DNA from: Massilia soli | Lineage (GTDB): Bacteria; Pseudomonadota; Gammaproteobacteria; Burkholderiales; Burkholderiaceae_D | Direction of reading: 5' to 3' | DNA: 64,000 nucleotides | Assembly: GCF_016809835.1 (NCBI RefSeq) | Contig: NZ_JAFBIL020000006.1 | Coordinates: forward strand, 62,001 to 126,000 | In this document: positions 40,609-49,739 of the stretch, one piece after another | Numbering within the stretch: the first letter of the stretch is position 1 | Layout of the letters: every line of letters starts with the position of its first letter | The notes under the pieces: generated by a model | Seen by the model: the letters and a program-made list of their open reading frames with translations, nothing else | What the model was told of the DNA's origin: nothing | Database searches by the model: none | Program-made: the position numbers and the translations under genes

Positions 40609-41406
40609 TCACAGCTTGCGATGCTTGAGCGCAGGCAAGCTTTCACGCACCCGGGCAAGATAGCCGAGGTCGATCTCGCCACTGACAACGCCCTCGCCTT
40701 CGGCCAGCAGGTCCTTGATCTCGCCCCACGGGTCGATCAGCATGCTGTGGCCGAAGGTGCGGCGGCCATTGGCGTGGGTGCCGCCCTGGGCCGAGGCCAG
40801 CACGTAGCACTGGTTTTCGATGGCGCGCGCGCGCAGCAGGATTTCCCAGTGCGCCATGCCGGTGGTATGGGTAAACGCGGCCGGCACGACGATCAGGGTG
40901 CAGTCGCCCATCGCCCGGTACAGCTCCGGAAAGCGCAGGTCGTAGCAGACCGACAAGCCAACCCGGCCGAACGGGGCGTCGAAGGTGCCGACCGAGGCGC
41001 CGGGCACGATGGTGCGCGCTTCATCGTACGATTCATGCCCTTTGGTAAAGCCGAACAGGTGGATCTTGTCGTAGCGGCTCACCGGCTTGCCGTCCGGCCC
41101 GAACACCAGCGTGGTGTTCATGACCCTGGCGGCGTCGTTCGACACCAGCGGCAAGGTGCCGCCGATCAGCCAGATGCCGTGCTGCTTCGCGGTCTCGGCC
41201 ATGAAGTCCTGGATCGGGCCGTGGCCGGGCTGCTCGGCGTGCGACACCTTGTCGGCGTCGAGCATGCCCATGATCGGCCAGTATTCCGGCAAGGTCACCA
41301 GCGCGGCGCCTTGTGCGGCGGCCTCGGCCACCAGCCGGCGCGCCGTGGCGATGTTTTCAGCCACGCTGGGCGTGGATACCATCTGGACTGCAGCAACCTT
41401 GGTCAT
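40609..41406 (-). CDS. Carbon-nitrogen hydrolase (nitrilase superfamily, Nit1-like)
   Basis: 265 residues from the ATG at 41406. The Glu-Lys-Cys triad is complete: Glu41 (TLPEYWP), Lys114 (RYDKIHLF) and Cys154 ([13 protein letters not shown]). The overall pattern fits the deaminated-glutathione amidase / omega-amidase-like branch, which repairs damaged metabolites, but the exact substrate is not decidable. The start overlaps the yhdP stop by 4 nt (ATGA), so they are translationally coupled. The longer frame upstream runs inside yhdP in another phase and is not real. Confidence 0.9.
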   Translation of the reverse strand: MTKVAAVQMVSTPSVAENIATARRLVAEAAAQGAALVTLPEYWPIMGMLDADKVSHAEQPGHGPIQDFMAETAKQHGIWLIGGTLPLVSNDAARVMNTTLVFGPDGKPVSRYDKIHLFGFTKGHESYDEARTIVPGASVGTFDAPFGRVGLSVCYDLRFPELYRAMGDCTLIVVPAAFTHTTGMAHWEILLRARAIENQCYVLASAQGGTHANGRRTFGHSMLIDPWGEIKDLLAEGEGVVSGEIDLGYLARVRESLPALKHRKL

Positions 41407-44400
41407 TTTTTCTCCGCCTTCGGTGGTTCCGCCGGTACCGCCGGCTTCGGGGCGCCCAGCCGCTTGACGACCGGCGACTTCCACGGGCCGGTGATCTGCA
41501 TCTCGTAGGTCAGCGCCTTCATCACGGGAGCACGCAGGAAAAGCTGGGCCAGGAAACTGCCGATCCCGATCACCGGATTGACCGCCAGCGCATACACCAG
41601 CGGCCCGGTTCCCAGATTAAACTCCGGGATCACGACCACATGGAGATTGGTCGACTCGTTTGCAATATCGGCGGTGCCGTCCATCAACACGGTGGCGGCC
41701 ACGCCCCACATCTTCAAGTTATCGGTGCGCAACAAGCCCTTGGTGATAATGGCGTCGGCGCTGATGCCGTCGAACGCCAGGCCTTCCGAGAACACGTCCT
41801 TGAAATCGAGCTTGAGCAGGCGCGGCAGCGCTTGCAGGCTGAGCACGCCAAGCAGCTTGGCCGCGCCCGGGTCCTGCTTGAGGAACTGGCCCGATTCGAC
41901 GTCGAGCTCGATCTGCCCGGACAGGGTCGGAATGTCTAGCGAGTACGGCAAGCCGTTCCAGGCGATGTCGCCGCTGAGCTTGCCCTTGCCGCGGCGCAGC
42001 GTATCCGGGAAGCCGAAACGGTCGAGCAGCTTGCCGGCGTCGGCGATCTCCATCGCGAAGTTCAGGCTGGTGCTGCTCTTGCCATCCTTGGTCAGCCACT
42101 TGCCGGTACCGTTGAGCCTGCCGTCGGGATTGATCAGCGACAGCCGGTTGACGCGCCACTCGCGTCCCGCCACCGCCGGCACATTGCTGGCCAGCAGCTC
42201 CAGCCGGCCCAGCTGTTTGTTGAACAGCTCGAACCGCTCGGCGACGATGTCGAGGCCGGGAATGCTGGCGGCGGCGCCACGGTCCGCTTCCAGCAGGCTC
42301 TTGACCTCGTCGGCCGCCGATTCCGGGATCACCAGCGAGGCCAGGCGCGCGGTGACCTTGCCCAGGCCCTGCCCGGTCGGCGACTCGGCCCAGGTGACGT
42401 GGCCCGACACCTGGCGCGAGTCGATGCTCGCTTGCCAGGTATCGTTCTGGTGCGATGCGCCGACCACCACTTCGGCCAGCTTGCGGTCGCCGATGATCAG
42501 CTCGTTGGCACGGGCCGCCATCACGTCCGGAATGATGTAGCTCGACAGGTTGAGTCCGCCCACGCCAGCGGCCGCGGCACGTTCGCTTCTGGGCCCGCCG
42601 ATGCTGCTGCTGAGCGCGATCCACTGGTCGACATTGAGCGACTTCATGTTGACGTTGATCATCACGCCGCTGTCCGGCTCCGGCGCCGGCGTGTTGACGC
42701 CGATGCCGCCACGCAGCACGCGCCATGGCTCGCGGCCCTGGCGCTGGCGCTCGTAGCGCGCGGCGATCGCCGTGCCCAGGCTCAGGCGGATGTCGTCGCG
42801 GCCGATCCCGCCGTCACTGGCCGGGGCGCCATGCATGACGAAACGCAGCGGCAAGGCGTCGGCTTCGCCCTTGCGCAGCGGCGCCGGGAAATCCAGCCCG
42901 AGGCCGGCCATGGTCGAGTCGACCGTCACTTGCACCTTGCGCTCGCGCACCTCGACCGCGCCGCTGTAGCGCGTGCTGCCCGACAGGTGGCCGGCCAGGC
43001 GCTGCATCGGCGCCGACGGGAAGGTCTTGCGCACGCCGTCGGCCGACACGGTGCCGCCCAGCTTGATGACGATCGCGCCGTCGCGCTGGGTGCCGCCGGT
43101 CAGCGACAGCGGGCCGCCGACAAAGCTGCCGCCCACGCCGCTGAGGTTGACGCCGCGCTCCCAGAATTCGATCTTGCCGATCGCCGCCTGCACCGGCGGC
43201 ATGTCGCTGAACAGGACGATGTCGTTGTTGATCAGCTGCAGGCTGCCCTGCACCTTGGTGTCGGCCATGCGCGCCAGCGGCAGCACCATCTTCAAGCCGA
43301 GGCGGGCGTTGCCGGTGGCGCGGGTGTCGTCGGTGAAATGGCCGATCCAGTTGGCCACCGGGCTGGCGCCCACGTAGCGCAAGAACTCCTGCATCGGCGC
43401 GGCGGCGGCGCCGTCGATTTCCAGCAGCTTGTCGGGCGAACCGAGGTCGGCGATCACGGCCTTGACGTTGGCCAGCGCGACGCCCAGCGTGGCGCCGCTG
43501 TCGGCGCGGATCTCCATGCGCGCGCGCTCGAACAGGAAGCTGCCGTCGATGCGCTCGGCCTGCGGCCATAACGGCGCGACGCCGTCCGGCGCATGCAGGC
43601 GCGGCGAATAATTGAGTTTGCCGTCGGCGATGCGCCCGGCGACGCGGAACTCGCCGCGCGCCCGCTCGGCCGCGGTAGTGGCGCGGAACGGGAACTGCGA
43701 CAGGTCGCCGCGCAAGGTCAGCGCGGCGTCGTGGGCGGTGCCGCCTTCCAGCGCGCCGACCAGCCAGTCGCGCAGGTGCGGCGGCGTCTGCAGCGGCAGG
43801 TAGTCGCCGATGCGGCTCAGTTCCAGGCCATCGAGCTTGCCTTTCAGATCGACGCTGCCCAGCGCCTTGCCCGGCACGCCCGCCAGCGCGCGCACGTGGC
43901 TGCCCGACAGCGACGCTGTCAGCGATCCTTGCGCGAAGGCCAGGTTGTCGATGTCGACCCGCAGGCGGTCCTGGCTTTCGAAGCTCCAGCGCGCCTTCAT
44001 GTCGAGCTGGTCGAAGCGCATCTCGGGGTTGGCGAACCAGGCCGGCAGGTGCAGCAGCGCGCCTTGCGAATCGAGGGTAACGCTGCCGCCCTGGTCGCTG
44101 GCGTCGATGGTGCCGGTCAGCCGGTCGAAGCCGGGAATCGCCGGCACCGCCGCCACCGCGGGCGCGCTCGCGCTCTTCGCGCGCGCCAGCCGCGCCGCCT
44201 GCGGCTTGAGCCCGAGGTTGACCATGCGCGCCTTGATCCGGTAGCTGCTGATCGCCGGGTACTGGCCCTGCCACTGCGCGGTCAGGTCGTCGACCCGGCC
44301 GCGCGGGCCGAAGTCCGACAGCATCGCGCGCTGGGTCGGGCTCAAAGGCAGCTGGGTGCCGAGCGCCGCCAGCGTGGCCAGGTCGAGCGTGGCGGCGCTC

Positions 44401-45578
44401 ACCAGCACCGATTCCGGCTTGCCCTTGCGCGCCGGGATGAAGGTCTCGCTGATGCTGGTGGCCGGCAAGACCAGGCCGTCGCCGGTTTCAACCGAAAATC
44501 CGGTCACGCTGGCGCTGTGCCCGTTCGCGCCGAAGGTCGGCGTGCCCGGTTCGGCGCCGCGCGGAATCGTCTCGCGCGCCGAGATGCGGCCGCTGACGCG
44601 CTTGAGCACCAGCGGCGGCAAGCTCGTGCGCAGGCGCGCGCTGACGTCGACCAGCCCGACATCGGCGGTAAACCCGGCCAGGCGCGCGTGGTCGAGCGTC
44701 AGCCAGGCGCGCACCGAGCCCTTGCCCTGGCTGACCTGGAAGGGATAGTCGACGTAGGGCTTCCAGCCGGCCAGGTCGGTCTGGCGCACGTCGGCGTACA
44801 GTTCGCCGGTCCACTGGCGCGGGTCGGCGATGCGGCGCGCAAAGCGCGGATGGGAAAACGCGGCGCGGATGTCGATCGGCTGCGCCAGGCTGGCCGGCGG
44901 CGTCGCGCGCAGGCCGAAACGGTGCTCGGTCCAGCGGTTCGCCAGCAGCATGTTGACGTTCGACAACGCCAGGGTCGGGGCGCCGCGCTTCTCGTCGGTC
45001 CAGTTGATCTTGCCTTCGCGGATGACGATCTGGCGCTGCTTGAACGCCCAGTCGCCGCTGTCGGTGTCGCCCGGCCCTTCGGCCAGCAAGACGCCGGCGA
45101 CATACAGTTTGCCATCGACGGTACGCCGCACGTCAAGCTCAGGCCGGATGATCTCTAGCGACTGGAAGCGCACGTCGCCGGCGGCCAGGGTCCACCACGA
45201 CAGCGTGGCCGACACGCTCGGCAGCGCCAGCACGGTGCGCCCTTGCGCATCGCGCAAGGTGACATCGCCCAGGAAGAAGTCGGGGCGCAGCCCGCGCCAC
45301 GAGGCGTAGATGCGCTCGATCGACACCTTGCTGCCAAGCGCGCGGCTGGCGGCGCGTTCGATGTCGTCCTTGTAGTAATCGATATTCGGCAAGATCGCGT
45401 AGCGCAGGAACAGGAACACGATGGCGAACAGGAAATACACCAGCAACACCAGCTTGATCGTGAAACCCAGCACATGATGGCTGGCACGGTTGCACACGCG
45501 ATAGGCCGCGCGGAGGCTGCGCCAGCGTTCAGCGATTGGCACGTGCGCTGGAGCGGTCTCGAGTTCGCGGTTCTGCAT
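41403..45578 (-). CDS. yhdP: YhdP family AsmA-like protein (putative phospholipid transport)
   Basis: 1391 residues, among the largest proteins here and close to enteric YhdP (about 1270). An N-terminal membrane helix (TIKLVLLVYFLFAIVFLFL, about residues 39-57) anchors it in the inner membrane. The rest is a long repetitive beta-rich periplasmic part with AsmA-like segments. YhdP, TamB and YdbH are proposed bridges carrying phospholipids to the outer membrane. A TTG one codon earlier is in frame, but the ATG at 45578 is the natural start. It begins divergently from glnE and is coupled to the nitrilase gene downstream. Confidence 0.92.
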   Translation of the reverse strand: MQNRELETAPAHVPIAERWRSLRAAYRVCNRASHHVLGFTIKLVLLVYFLFAIVFLFLRYAILPNIDYYKDDIERAASRALGSKVSIERIYASWRGLRPDFFLGDVTLRDAQGRTVLALPSVSATLSWWTLAAGDVRFQSLEIIRPELDVRRTVDGKLYVAGVLLAEGPGDTDSGDWAFKQRQIVIREGKINWTDEKRGAPTLALSNVNMLLANRWTEHRFGLRATPPASLAQPIDIRAAFSHPRFARRIADPRQWTGELYADVRQTDLAGWKPYVDYPFQVSQGKGSVRAWLTLDHARLAGFTADVGLVDVSARLRTSLPPLVLKRVSGRISARETIPRGAEPGTPTFGANGHSASVTGFSVETGDGLVLPATSISETFIPARKGKPESVLVSAATLDLATLAALGTQLPLSPTQRAMLSDFGPRGRVDDLTAQWQGQYPAISSYRIKARMVNLGLKPQAARLARAKSASAPAVAAVPAIPGFDRLTGTIDASDQGGSVTLDSQGALLHLPAWFANPEMRFDQLDMKARWSFESQDRLRVDIDNLAFAQGSLTASLSGSHVRALAGVPGKALGSVDLKGKLDGLELSRIGDYLPLQTPPHLRDWLVGALEGGTAHDAALTLRGDLSQFPFRATTAAERARGEFRVAGRIADGKLNYSPRLHAPDGVAPLWPQAERIDGSFLFERARMEIRADSGATLGVALANVKAVIADLGSPDKLLEIDGAAAAPMQEFLRYVGASPVANWIGHFTDDTRATGNARLGLKMVLPLARMADTKVQGSLQLINNDIVLFSDMPPVQAAIGKIEFWERGVNLSGVGGSFVGGPLSLTGGTQRDGAIVIKLGGTVSADGVRKTFPSAPMQRLAGHLSGSTRYSGAVEVRERKVQVTVDSTMAGLGLDFPAPLRKGEADALPLRFVMHGAPASDGGIGRDDIRLSLGTAIAARYERQRQGREPWRVLRGGIGVNTPAPEPDSGVMINVNMKSLNVDQWIALSSSIGGPRSERAAAAGVGGLNLSSYIIPDVMAARANELIIGDRKLAEVVVGASHQNDTWQASIDSRQVSGHVTWAESPTGQGLGKVTARLASLVIPESAADEVKSLLEADRGAAASIPGLDIVAERFELFNKQLGRLELLASNVPAVAGREWRVNRLSLINPDGRLNGTGKWLTKDGKSSTSLNFAMEIADAGKLLDRFGFPDTLRRGKGKLSGDIAWNGLPYSLDIPTLSGQIELDVESGQFLKQDPGAAKLLGVLSLQALPRLLKLDFKDVFSEGLAFDGISADAIITKGLLRTDNLKMWGVAATVLMDGTADIANESTNLHVVVIPEFNLGTGPLVYALAVNPVIGIGSFLAQLFLRAPVMKALTYEMQITGPWKSPVVKRLGAPKPAVPAEPPKAEKK

Positions 45579-45744
45579 CAATAAGCTAATAAAAGGGCTC
45601 GCCGTGATTTGTCTGGTGAATAAGAGAGCGCTTGCATCAATGCCGTTGCCTACCTTACCATCGACCTGTCCTGTACAGGTGCGCGGCCCAATTCTACCCT
45701 AGAGGCCCCTATATAGCCGCACTTTAACTCTTCCTTACATTCTT

Positions 45745-48507
45745 ATGAGCAACCCGTCCCTGGTCTCCGAATCGCGCTTTTACCAACGCTGGATCGCCGC
45801 CGATCCGGCCCGCGCCGGGCGGATCGGGGAAATTGTCGGGCAGCCGCTGTCGCGGCTCGACCTGGACGCCGAACTGGCGACCGAACTGGCGGCCGGCATC
45901 CCCTTGCCGCGCGCGATGCGGCGCCTGCGCAACCTGCTCATCTGCGGCCTGATCCAGCGCGACCTGGAAGGCCACGCCGACCTCGCCGAAGTGGTCGAGA
46001 CCATGACCGGGCTGGCCGATTTCGCCATCCGCACCCACGTGGCGGCGATCATGGAAGAGATGGTGGCCAGCCACGGCCAGCCGGTCGGCCGCGAGTCGGG
46101 CAGGCCGCAGGACATGATGGTGTTGGCGATGGGCAAGCAAGGCGGCGGCGAGCTGAACGTCTCGTCCGACATCGACCTGATCTTCGTCTACCCGGAAGAC
46201 GGCGACACCGCCACCACGCTGCCGGAACAGCGCCAGCTGTCGAACCATGAATTTTTCAACCGGCTGGGCAAGAAGCTGATCGCGGCGATCTCCGAGATCA
46301 TCGAGGACGGCTTCACCTTCCGGGTCGACATGGCGCTGCGCCCGAACGGCGCCTCCGGGCCGCTGGTGGCCAGCCTGAACATGGTCGAGGAATACCTGAT
46401 CGTGCAGGGCCGCGAATGGGAGCGCTACGCCTGGGTCAAGGCGCGCGCGGTCACCGGCGCCCCGGAAGACATCGAGGCGCTCGACGCCATCGTCCGGCCG
46501 TTCGTCTACCGGCGCTACCTCGACTTCGGCGTGATCGACGCGATCCGCAACATGCACGCGCAAATTCGCGCCGAGGTCAACCGCCAGGAACGGCTGCATC
46601 CGGACCGCAGCAACAACGTCAAGCTGGGGCGCGGCGGCATCCGCGAGATCGAATTCCTGGCGCAGGTGTTCCAGCTGATCCGCGGCGGGCGCGACGCCAC
46701 GCTGCGCGACCGCTCCACCCGCGCCACCTTGTGCATGCTGGCCGACAAGGAGCTGCTGGGCGCCGACACCGTCGCCCGCCTGCTCGGCTCGTATAACTTC
46801 CTGCGCAACCTCGAACACCGGCTGCAATACCTGGACGATGCCCAGACCCACACGCTGCCGGCCCGCGAAGAAGACCAGGCCGCCGTCGCGCGCATGATGC
46901 GCCTGCCGGACGTGGCGACCCTGCTGGCGAGGCTCGACGAGCACCGGGTGTTCGTGGCCGGCCAGTTCGACGAAATTTTCAGCGACAAGACCGAAGGCGA
47001 CGGCAGCGAACCGGCGCACGAACAGATCGACCTCGAAAGCGTCGAATCGGTCGAGGCGCGCATGGCCGCGCTGGGCTTCGACGATCCGTCGCAGGCAGCC
47101 AACCGCCTGGTCAACACCTGGAAAAGCCCGCGCGTGCAGGCGATGGCCGACGCCAGCCGCACCCGCATGCTGGCGCTGGTGACGGCGGCGCTGCCGCTGG
47201 TGGCCAACGCCGCGCTGGAAGACGGCAGCGGCGCGGCCGGGGCCACGCTCGGGCGCCTGCTCGATTTCTTCGACGCCATCGCGCGCCGCTCGGCCTACCT
47301 GTCGCTGCTGACCGAATACCCGCACACGCTCAAGCGCGTGGTCGACATGATGCATGCCAGCGGCTGGGCAGCGACCTTCCTGACCAGCCACCCGGTACTG
47401 CTCGACGAACTGCTCGACGACCATGCCCGCCAGGCGCTGCCCGACTACACGGTGCTGGCGGCCGAACTGCGCGAGCAGCTCGGCACCGCCGCCGGCGACA
47501 CCGAGCGCCAGATGGATTTGCTGCGCGAAGCGCACCACGCCTACATGTTCCGCCTGCTGGCGCAAGACCTGGCCGGGCTGCTGACGGTAGAACGGCTGGC
47601 CGACTTCTTGTCGGCGCTGGCCGACACCATCGTCGCGGCCACCATCCAGGCGGTCTGGGAGACGGTCGCCACGCGCCACGTCGAGGTGCCGAAGTTCGCC
47701 GTCATCGCTTACGGAAAACTGGGCGGCAAGGAACTGGGCTACGTGTCGGACCTCGACGTGATCTTCCTGTTCGACGACGACGACCAGGAAGCGCCTGGCA
47801 ACTACGCCAAGCTGGCGCAGCGCTTCATCACCTGGATGACGGCGACGACGCCGGCCGGGATCCTGTTCGACATCGACACCGCGCTGCGCCCCGATGGCGC
47901 CAGCGGCATGCTGGTGTCGTCGGTGGCCGCGTTCGAGCGCTACCAGCGCAATTCGGCATGGCTGTGGGAACACCAGGCGCTGACGCGGGCGCGCTTCTGC
48001 GCCGGCGACGCCGGCATCGGCGCGCGCTTCGAAGCGATCCGCGACAGCGTGCTGCGGATCGACCGCAGCGACAAGCTCGATGCGCTGCGCGACGAGGTGC
48101 TCAAGATGCGCAAGCGGATGCGCGACGCGCACCCGAACCGCACCGCCCTGTTCGATCTGAAGCACGACGAGGGCGGCATGATCGACATCGAGTTTATCGT
48201 CCAGTACCTGGTACTGCGCCATGCGGCGGCGCACCCGGGGCTCACGCTCAACACCGGCAATATCGCGCTGCTGCGGCTGTGCGGGGAACTGGGGATCATC
48301 GATCCGGTGCTGGCGGGCGAAGTGGGCGACGCCTACCGCTTGATGCGCAAGCTGCAGCACCAGCAGCGGCTGCAGGGGCGCGACAACGCCCGGGTCGAGC
48401 AGGCGCGCGTGGCGACGCGGGCGGCCAAGGCGCGCGCATTGTGGTCACAGGTGTTTACCCCGGTCGTTCCCGCGCAGGCGGGAACCCATTCGGAGAACGA
48501 TCAGTAG
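45745..48507 (+). CDS. glnE: GlnE, bifunctional glutamine synthetase adenylyltransferase/deadenylylase
   Basis: 920 residues. Two nucleotidyltransferase domains carry the G-(D/S)...DxD pattern: MGKQGGGELNVSSDIDLIFV (about residues 129-148, Asp142 and Asp144) and YGKLGGKELGYVSDLDVIFL (about 654-673). A regulatory domain lies between. It transfers AMP to or from glutamine synthetase under PII control. The last roughly 15 residues (VVPAQAGTHSENDQ) and the stop are encoded by the dispersed repeat at 48462, so the C-terminus is repeat-derived. No strong ribosome site precedes the ATG. Confidence 0.95.
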   Translation: MSNPSLVSESRFYQRWIAADPARAGRIGEIVGQPLSRLDLDAELATELAAGIPLPRAMRRLRNLLICGLIQRDLEGHADLAEVVETMTGLADFAIRTHVAAIMEEMVASHGQPVGRESGRPQDMMVLAMGKQGGGELNVSSDIDLIFVYPEDGDTATTLPEQRQLSNHEFFNRLGKKLIAAISEIIEDGFTFRVDMALRPNGASGPLVASLNMVEEYLIVQGREWERYAWVKARAVTGAPEDIEALDAIVRPFVYRRYLDFGVIDAIRNMHAQIRAEVNRQERLHPDRSNNVKLGRGGIREIEFLAQVFQLIRGGRDATLRDRSTRATLCMLADKELLGADTVARLLGSYNFLRNLEHRLQYLDDAQTHTLPAREEDQAAVARMMRLPDVATLLARLDEHRVFVAGQFDEIFSDKTEGDGSEPAHEQIDLESVESVEARMAALGFDDPSQAANRLVNTWKSPRVQAMADASRTRMLALVTAALPLVANAALEDGSGAAGATLGRLLDFFDAIARRSAYLSLLTEYPHTLKRVVDMMHASGWAATFLTSHPVLLDELLDDHARQALPDYTVLAAELREQLGTAAGDTERQMDLLREAHHAYMFRLLAQDLAGLLTVERLADFLSALADTIVAATIQAVWETVATRHVEVPKFAVIAYGKLGGKELGYVSDLDVIFLFDDDDQEAPGNYAKLAQRFITWMTATTPAGILFDIDTALRPDGASGMLVSSVAAFERYQRNSAWLWEHQALTRARFCAGDAGIGARFEAIRDSVLRIDRSDKLDALRDEVLKMRKRMRDAHPNRTALFDLKHDEGGMIDIEFIVQYLVLRHAAAHPGLTLNTGNIALLRLCGELGIIDPVLAGEVGDAYRLMRKLQHQQRLQGRDNARVEQARVATRAAKARALWSQVFTPVVPAQAGTHSENDQ

Positions 48508-48566
48508 TGACACGGTTCGTTCCAAACGCCTCTGAGTATCGGTACCCGCCTTCGCGGGTACGACGC
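48462..48566. repeat. Dispersed palindromic repeat, copy 5, inside the glnE 3-prime end
   Basis: The left end GGTCGTTCCCGCGCAGGCGG then GAACCCAT is in frame with glnE and supplies its last codons. The right end (GGTACCCGCCTTCGCGGGTA then CGACGC) is diverged but still inverted. The spacer is longer than in copies 1-3. Confidence 0.8.
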
Positions 48567-48610
48567 ACTGGTGGCGGGAGCGCATTTCCACACTTTACGG
48601 TGACTTAGCG

Positions 48611-48639
48611 AAAAAAAACCGGCGCATGCGCCGGTTTTT
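48611..48639. terminator. Bidirectional intrinsic terminator between glnE and gap
   Basis: The self-complementary ACCGGCGCATGCGCCGGT hairpin has an A run on the left and Ts on the right. It lies between convergent glnE and gap, 18 nt from the gap stop. Confidence 0.9.
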
Positions 48640-48656
48640 CATTTGCCGCCGAACGC

Positions 48657-49670
48657 TTATTTCGCGTTCATCAGCGCCACGGTGGTGTCGAGCATGCGGT
48701 TCGAGAAGCCCCACTCGTTGTCGTACCACGACGATACCTTGACCAGGCGGCCCGATACCTTGGTCAGGGTCGAATCGAAGTTCGACGATGCCGGGTTGTG
48801 GTTGAAGTCGATCGAGACCAGCGGCTCGGTCTGGTACGTCAGGATGCCTTTCAGCGCGCCCGACTCCGCAGCAGCCTTCATCAGCTCGTTGACTTCTTCC
48901 ACGGTCGTGTCGCGCTTGGCGATGAACGACAGGTCGACCAGCGAGACATTGATGGTCGGTACGCGGATCGCGAAGCCGTCCAGCTTGCCGTTCAGCTCAG
49001 GCAGCACCAGGCCAACCGCGGCGGCGGCGCCGGTCTTGGTCGGGATCATGCTCATCGTGGCCGAACGGGCGCGGCGCAGGTCTTCGTGCATCACGTCCGA
49101 CAGCACCTGGTCGTTGGTGTAGGCATGCACGGTGGTCATCAGGCCGGTTTCCAGGCCGATCGCGTCGTTCAGCGGCTTGACCAGCGGGGCCAGGCAGTTG
49201 GTGGTGCACGAGGCGTTCGAGATCACGGTGTCGCTCGACTTCAACACGTCCTGGTTGACGCCGAACACGATGGTCGCGTCGACATCCTTTCCGCCCGGCG
49301 CCGAGATGATGACTTTCTTGGCGCCGCCCTTCAGGTGGGCCGAGGCCTTTTCCTTGGTGGTGAAGAAGCCGGTGCATTCGAGCACCACGTCAACGCCCAG
49401 CTCGCCCCATGGGATTTCAGCCGGGTTGCGCTGCGCGAACACGCGGATCGGATCGCCATTGACGATCATGTTGTCGCCTTCGACGGTCACGGTGCCCGGG
49501 AACTTGCCGTGCGCAGTGTCGTAGCGGGTCAGGTGGGCGTTCGACTTGGCGTCGCCCAGGTCGTTGATCGCGACGATCTGGATGTCCTGCTGTTTGCCGC
49601 CTTCATAAAACGCGCGCAGCACATTGCGGCCGATGCGGCCATAACCGTTGATTGCTACTTTGATCGTCAT
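48657..49670 (-). CDS. gap: Type I glyceraldehyde-3-phosphate dehydrogenase
   Basis: 337 residues. NAD-binding start [17 protein letters not shown]; catalytic SNASCTTNC with Cys155; and His182 in [11 protein letters not shown]. Asp37 at the end of the second strand (VAIND) favours NAD over NADP. It oxidises glyceraldehyde 3-phosphate in glycolysis and can run in reverse. It lies downstream of tkt, 69 nt away with a hairpin between, a pairing common in Burkholderiales. AGGAG is a good ribosome site. Confidence 0.97.
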   Translation of the reverse strand: MTIKVAINGYGRIGRNVLRAFYEGGKQQDIQIVAINDLGDAKSNAHLTRYDTAHGKFPGTVTVEGDNMIVNGDPIRVFAQRNPAEIPWGELGVDVVLECTGFFTTKEKASAHLKGGAKKVIISAPGGKDVDATIVFGVNQDVLKSSDTVISNASCTTNCLAPLVKPLNDAIGLETGLMTTVHAYTNDQVLSDVMHEDLRRARSATMSMIPTKTGAAAAVGLVLPELNGKLDGFAIRVPTINVSLVDLSFIAKRDTTVEEVNELMKAAAESGALKGILTYQTEPLVSIDFNHNPASSNFDSTLTKVSGRLVKVSSWYDNEWGFSNRMLDTTVALMNAK

Positions 49671-49704
49671 ACTGAACTCCTGATGAAAGAAAAAGAAGGG
49701 CGAG

Positions 49705-49728
49705 GCGCAGGCGCCTGGGCGCCTGCGC
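49705..49728 (-). other. Perfect 10-bp hairpin between tkt and gap
   Basis: GCGCAGGCGC-CTGG-GCGCCTGCGC is a perfect stem-loop in the 69-nt tkt-gap gap. On the minus strand it is followed by a pyrimidine-rich run (CTTCTTTTTCTTTC) that is not a clean T tract. It may be a weak terminator or an mRNA processing or stability element. Confidence 0.55.
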
Positions 49729-49739
49729 TAACGGCAGAC

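Noticed and set aside
45664-45680. LexA-like box between yhdP and glnE
   Set aside because: The arms CTGT and ACAG are only 5 nt apart, not 8, so this is not a LexA site. The CCTGTACAGG palindrome remains unexplained.
45724-48360. 878-codon open frame antisense to glnE
   Set aside because: Antisense shadow of a well-supported gene; no independent evidence.
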